Below are positions 22,771 to 25,917 of a stretch of 25,917 nucleotides of DNA, one piece after another. Position numbers and translations under genes: made by a program. This stretch comes from Sulfurovum sp. (GTDB taxonomy: Bacteria > Campylobacterota > Campylobacteria > Campylobacterales > Sulfurovaceae). Where the stretch lies: NCBI GenBank assembly GCA_021159425.1, contig JAGGRU010000115.1, positions 1-25,917 on the forward strand, written 5' to 3'. Under the pieces are notes generated by a model. That model saw nothing but the letters and a program-made list of their open reading frames with translations. It did no database searches and was not told the DNA's origin. Position 1 is the stretch's first letter. Every line of letters starts with the position of its first letter.

Positions 22771-24217
22771 ATGGTGCATCGTTGGCGAAGAGGATTAAAT
22801 CCCCTGGCATAGTCTGCTCCACCAACATCTCTTCCATCCCTGCTTTATTTGAGAGTTTTACAAGTTTATCAGGATCTACATACTCTTTAAATATTGCATA
22901 ATTCAAGTCACCTGTTACCACAACCACATCAAAGATCTCATTTGCTTTTTTTGCCACTTGCACATTAAGTGCATCATCAACTTCAACCAGTCCCGGAGTA
23001 ATGACCACTTTTCTTCCATTATAGGTTGAAGCCAGTGCAAATGAAGCCATAGTCCCGTCTATATTTCCATTAAATGAGTCATCGAGTATTACTTTTCCGC
23101 CTGCATCTATACGCTGAAGTCTGTGATCTACTGATTTAAGTGTAGAGAGTCCCTTTTGTATCTCTTTATCATTCAAGCCTAACTCTTTGGCTACCAAGAC
23201 TGCTGCAGCAAGATTCATAGCATTAAAAGCACCCAAAATACTTGCAGAATATCGTACATCATTGAGCGTAAAACTTGTAGCATCCAATGTCGCCTCTACA
23301 TCTTCTATCACAAATTCCGGAGCAGGAATATTTGACTTCATATCCAAGTTTGCATTTTCACCAAAGGTATGGATGTTTGATTCCGGTTTCACCATAGCAC
23401 TCTCATGGATCCAAGCAGTTTTCAGTCTGTCTGTCTGGAGTATCTCCATTTTTGTGTTACGTATGTTTTCCATCGTTTTAAAATACTCTATGTGAGCAGG
23501 ACCGATCTTGCCTACTACTACATAATGAGGATTTACAAAAGTAGTAATTTCAGAAATGTCACCCTCACCTCTTGCACCCATCTCAACCACATACACTTCT
23601 GTATCTTCAGGCAAGTCATCATTCACATCTTTCATCACACCGCCAAGGGTGTTCACTGAGCGTGGTGTAGCATAGGTTTTGTATTTGGCTTTCAAAAGAT
23701 GTTCAATATAATTTTTGATACTTGTTTTACCATAACTCGCAGTGATCCCCACTACGGTAAGATTCTCCATCATTTCTATCTTCTTTTGTGCTTTCACTTT
23801 AAAACCGTTAAAAAGCATTTTTTCTATGTAAAGTGAAACAAAATAAGCTAAAAATATAGGTATAACCACAGTAAACTGATTAAATGCCAATGCTATAAAA
23901 ATAGCAAAAAGGAGCATGGCAGCATAGAAACGTTTTACGCGGCCTGTCCATACTAATGGTTTATCCAACCCTCTGTACCATTGAAAGAGTAAAGCTAAAT
24001 AAACGATCACAACAACAAAACCAAAATCAGTAGTAGCGTTCACCAGCATATAAAGTGCATAAGGGATCAGAAAATAGACAAAATGCCACCATGTTTTTGT
24101 ATGATGGAACATGACACGTTCAAGTTTATAACTGTACCACTGTAGATTTGTAATAGCATAGTATCCCATTGTTAGAATAAACAATCCATAAAAAAGTGAA
24201 TTAAGTGCTTGTATCAT
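22760..24217 (-). CDS. murF: UDP-MurNAc-tripeptide--D-Ala-D-Ala ligase with membrane N-terminus
   Basis: MurF adds D-Ala-D-Ala to the UDP-MurNAc tripeptide, finishing the cytoplasmic peptidoglycan precursor. The 485-residue protein has a region of about 135 residues with around five hydrophobic helices (roughly 5-22, 44-62, 66-82, 98-113, 115-131) in place of the usual soluble substrate-binding domain. Then comes the Mur ligase ATP domain with P-loop GITASYGKTS (157-166) and VVEMGARGEGDISEI, followed by the ligase C-domain with HRLQRIDAGGKVILDDSFNGN. The layout matches C. jejuni MurF. AAGGA precedes the ATG, four bases after the hydrolase stop, so the two are co-transcribed. Confidence 0.92.
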   Translation of the reverse strand: MIQALNSLFYGLFILTMGYYAITNLQWYSYKLERVMFHHTKTWWHFVYFLIPYALYMLVNATTDFGFVVVIVYLALLFQWYRGLDKPLVWTGRVKRFYAAMLLFAIFIALAFNQFTVVIPIFLAYFVSLYIEKMLFNGFKVKAQKKIEMMENLTVVGITASYGKTSIKNYIEHLLKAKYKTYATPRSVNTLGGVMKDVNDDLPEDTEVYVVEMGARGEGDISEITTFVNPHYVVVGKIGPAHIEYFKTMENIRNTKMEILQTDRLKTAWIHESAMVKPESNIHTFGENANLDMKSNIPAPEFVIEDVEATLDATSFTLNDVRYSASILGAFNAMNLAAAVLVAKELGLNDKEIQKGLSTLKSVDHRLQRIDAGGKVILDDSFNGNIDGTMASFALASTYNGRKVVITPGLVEVDDALNVQVAKKANEIFDVVVVTGDLNYAIFKEYVDPDKLVKLSNKAGMEEMLVEQTMPGDLILFANDAPSFV

Positions 24218-24221
24218 AAGT

Positions 24222-24944
24222 CTAGTCCTTGCATTTTTTTGTAATCGTATCTGCTATAAAAGCAGCATGTTTCAGGAAAAAAAAGTGATCTCCATCCAAA
24301 GGATAGAATTCAGAGTTCTCTATGAGTCCTGCTATTTTCTCACCGGTATAAAGTGGTGTTGCTGTATCGTCTTTTCCCCAGAAACATAACGCTTTGCTTT
24401 TAGATTTTGCAAATGAAGCTTCAAAGTCTTCATCCACCACATTTTTAAATGTCTCATACATTTCATGACTCATTCCCTGTGCATCAGGAGCTACAAAAAG
24501 TTCACGTATTTTTTTCATACCAAGAGGTTTCAGCAGTTTAAACGTAGCGATCTTTATCTTCACAGACCAGGGTTTCTCCGTGACAATACCTGCAGATGAA
24601 AGTAATACCAGACAAGGCGTTTTTAGTAAGGTTGAAACCTTACCCCCGAAGGAGTGTCCCATCGCTATTTGAGGTGTCACTCCAAGTTCAGTTAAAAACT
24701 CTTGGACGATCTCTGCATAATCTTCAGTGGTCAAGATCATTTCATTGGTACTTTTACCAAATCCGGGCATATCGAGGTAAATATGTTTATAGTCCGGCAA
24801 TTCTTTGCCAAATCCCTGTTTCATGATCTCTTTATTGCTCCCCCAGCCATGAAGCACAAGTAAAACTTTTTCTTTTGTAGGGTTGACCAACTCATATGAA
24901 AGTTGGAAAGGTTGTTCTTTGTAGTGTATCTCTTTAGATGCCAT
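24222..24944 (-). CDS. alpha/beta hydrolase
   Basis: The 240-residue protein has a complete alpha/beta-hydrolase layout: oxyanion HGWGSN (from His32), nucleophile elbow GHSFGG (Ser98), the acid in FWGKDDTATP and the catalytic His in GDHFFF near the C-terminus. No signal peptide, so it is cytoplasmic. The substrate is unknown. It sits immediately upstream of murF with four bases between stop and start, the same pairing as in C. jejuni, which suggests a conserved link with cell-wall precursor metabolism (inference). GGTGA precedes the ATG. Confidence 0.88.
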   Translation of the reverse strand: MASKEIHYKEQPFQLSYELVNPTKEKVLLVLHGWGSNKEIMKQGFGKELPDYKHIYLDMPGFGKSTNEMILTTEDYAEIVQEFLTELGVTPQIAMGHSFGGKVSTLLKTPCLVLLSSAGIVTEKPWSVKIKIATFKLLKPLGMKKIRELFVAPDAQGMSHEMYETFKNVVDEDFEASFAKSKSKALCFWGKDDTATPLYTGEKIAGLIENSEFYPLDGDHFFFLKHAAFIADTITKKCKD

Positions 24945-25180
24945 AGTTCACCATTATTTTGAATTGAAGTATTTTAACATAAATGCACTATTCATTCGCT
25001 TCATCTGTTCCTCTACCGGCAAACAACAACCTTTTGTTGAAGAGACCAATGATCCAAAGAAACACCTCATTGTCATTTTTTATATCATAACACAAAAAAT
25101 GTTTGATTTTAAATGATAAATACGATATAAGAAATTATCTTATGAAAAATTGTTTTTTTGAAAAAAATAGAGGAAGGAAG

Positions 25181-25261
25181 ATGTTGGAACAGAACCTGCC
25201 TGCTGCATGCAGACAGCTTCTAAATAACTGTATTATATACGAGGAACTTCTGGTGTATTAG
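25181..25261 (+). CDS. possible 26-aa small ORF with strong ribosome-binding site
   Basis: ATG at 25181 directly follows GAGGAAGGAAG, the strongest Shine-Dalgarno in the right third, and reads MLEQNLPAACRQLLNNC through to LLVY. It overlaps the 3' end of the minus-strand lipoprotein gene. No homology is recognised and composition gives no support, so this is only a candidate. The rest of the 288-bp spacer 24945-25232 shows nothing else that I can support. Confidence 0.2.
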   Translation: MLEQNLPAACRQLLNNCIIYEELLVY

Positions 25262-25880
25262 GTACATCCGGTGCATTAGGTACATCCGGTGCATTAGGTA
25301 CATCTGGTGCATTAGGTGCATCAGGATACAAAGGCTGTCCAAAGTAGATTTCGTAGCTTGCTTCCATATGGGCTTGTGCTTCTACACTTGTTTTATATCT
25401 TCCATCATATCCAATTTCTGCGTGATCCATAGCTTCCTCTATCTCTGCCAATACAACATCGCTTTGAGGTACTGTGGCAATACCCATCTCAGCAAGAACA
25501 ACAGCAGTCTCTGGCAAGATAGTAATACCATTTTCCGGGTTTCCATCAAAGTCAAGTGTTTGTAGGAATTGTGCAGTACGAACATCGTTTTCAAAAATGA
25601 ACTGACCTTCGCTTAGCCCTACTTCGGTTCGAAGAAGAACAGTACCTACCTTAAATTGGCACTCACTTCCTGCTTCAAAGCTGAATGCTCCATCAGACTT
25701 GGTCACGCTTGTAGAAGCACTACATGCAACTGTCACACCTTCAATGGCCGAATCCACATAAAAGGCTGTTCCTTGGGCTACAGGTGTTGTTACCCCTGTA
25801 GTTGTACTGTCGCTTCCACAGCCACTAAGCAGCAAAAGTGCTCCTGAAACAAATGATAGCATTATTTTATTTTTATTCAT
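25233..25880 (-). CDS. lipoprotein with Pro/Asp/Ala/Asn C-terminal tandem repeat
   Basis: The 215-residue protein begins with a lipoprotein signal ending LLSGCG (Cys21). The next domain, AFYVDSAIEGVTVACSAS..KSDGAFSFEAGSECQFKVG, is the Ig-like pattern (VDxxVEGVxxxCxxxxxxTxxDGxFxFxxGxxxxFxVG) common in surface lipoproteins of sulfur-oxidising and marine proteobacteria, followed by VRTAQFLQTLDFDGNPENGITI. The C-terminus is a repeat of the hexapeptide PDVPNA ending PEVPRI, encoded by four 18-bp units. Likely cell-surface or periplasmic; the function is unknown. AAGG lies eight bases before the ATG. Confidence 0.8.
   Translation of the reverse strand: MNKNKIMLSFVSGALLLLSGCGSDSTTTGVTTPVAQGTAFYVDSAIEGVTVACSASTSVTKSDGAFSFEAGSECQFKVGTVLLRTEVGLSEGQFIFENDVRTAQFLQTLDFDGNPENGITILPETAVVLAEMGIATVPQSDVVLAEIEEAMDHAEIGYDGRYKTSVEAQAHMEASYEIYFGQPLYPDAPNAPDVPNAPDVPNAPDVPNTPEVPRI
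25252..25323. repeat. 18-bp tandem repeat (four units)
   Basis: Four consecutive 18-bp units of the form GGTGCATTAGGTACATCC, with one to three differences in the outer units, encode the PDVPNA hexapeptide repeat in the lipoprotein C-terminus. Unit length is a multiple of three, so copy changes keep the frame. Confidence 0.85.
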
Positions 25881-25917
25881 TATTTTTCCTTAGAAATGAT
25901 TTTTCCTACTATAAAAG

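Noticed and set aside
25142..25180. Longer version of the 26-aa ORF starting at 25142
   Set aside because: The added MKNCFFEKNRGRK has no ribosome-binding site, and the codons come from an AT-rich run.

Overview
The window is AT-rich, gene-dense bacterial chromosome, most likely from a Campylobacterota (epsilonproteobacterial) genome of Sulfurovum-like type. This rests on recognisable genes and layout rather than a database search: an rpmH-rnpA-yidC-jag-mnmE block, a dimeric Campylobacter-type dUTPase, NspC for the carboxyspermidine polyamine route, MurF with a membrane-spanning N-terminus coupled to an alpha/beta hydrolase (the Campylobacter jejuni arrangement), and short-form PurL.

Left third (1-6950): a 110-residue hypothetical protein and an EcsC-family protein form a small minus-strand operon. 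A SpoU/TrmH-family RNA methyltransferase diverges from it. Then come purL and purH (minus strand, steps 4 and 9/10 of purine synthesis) and the dUTPase gene (plus strand). REP-like palindromes with GTAG heads lie between the methyltransferase gene and purH and between purL and purH; one supplies the methyltransferase stop codon.

Middle (6950-14000): a lipoprotein gene, then a tight minus-strand operon rpmH > rnpA > yidC > jag > mnmE > Sel1-like gene covering ribosome, RNase P, membrane insertion and tRNA modification. A 267-bp element with 24-bp perfect terminal inverted repeats and two internal hairpins sits between rnpA and yidC. rnpA, read directly from the sequence, has no ATG/GTG/TTG start. 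nspC diverges from rpmH and appears to be leaderless.

Accessory stretch (14000-15980): two unrelated type II toxin-antitoxin modules back to back, HigBA (minus) and a PF09720-type antitoxin with a RelE/ParE toxin (plus). The second is bracketed by a perfect 100-bp direct repeat, one copy of which is the 3' end of tamB. The cassette therefore seems to have displaced and rebuilt the end of tamB. This is the most interesting structure in the window.

Right third (15870-25917): a predicted lysozyme-fold periplasmic protein, tamA and tamB (outer-membrane assembly) on the minus strand; a META-domain protein on the plus strand whose start region looks frameshifted at an A7 tract; an inverted-repeat element; murF and its partner hydrolase; and a lipoprotein with an 18-bp tandem repeat at its C-terminus. 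No tRNA, rRNA, CRISPR array, transposase or integrase gene was found.
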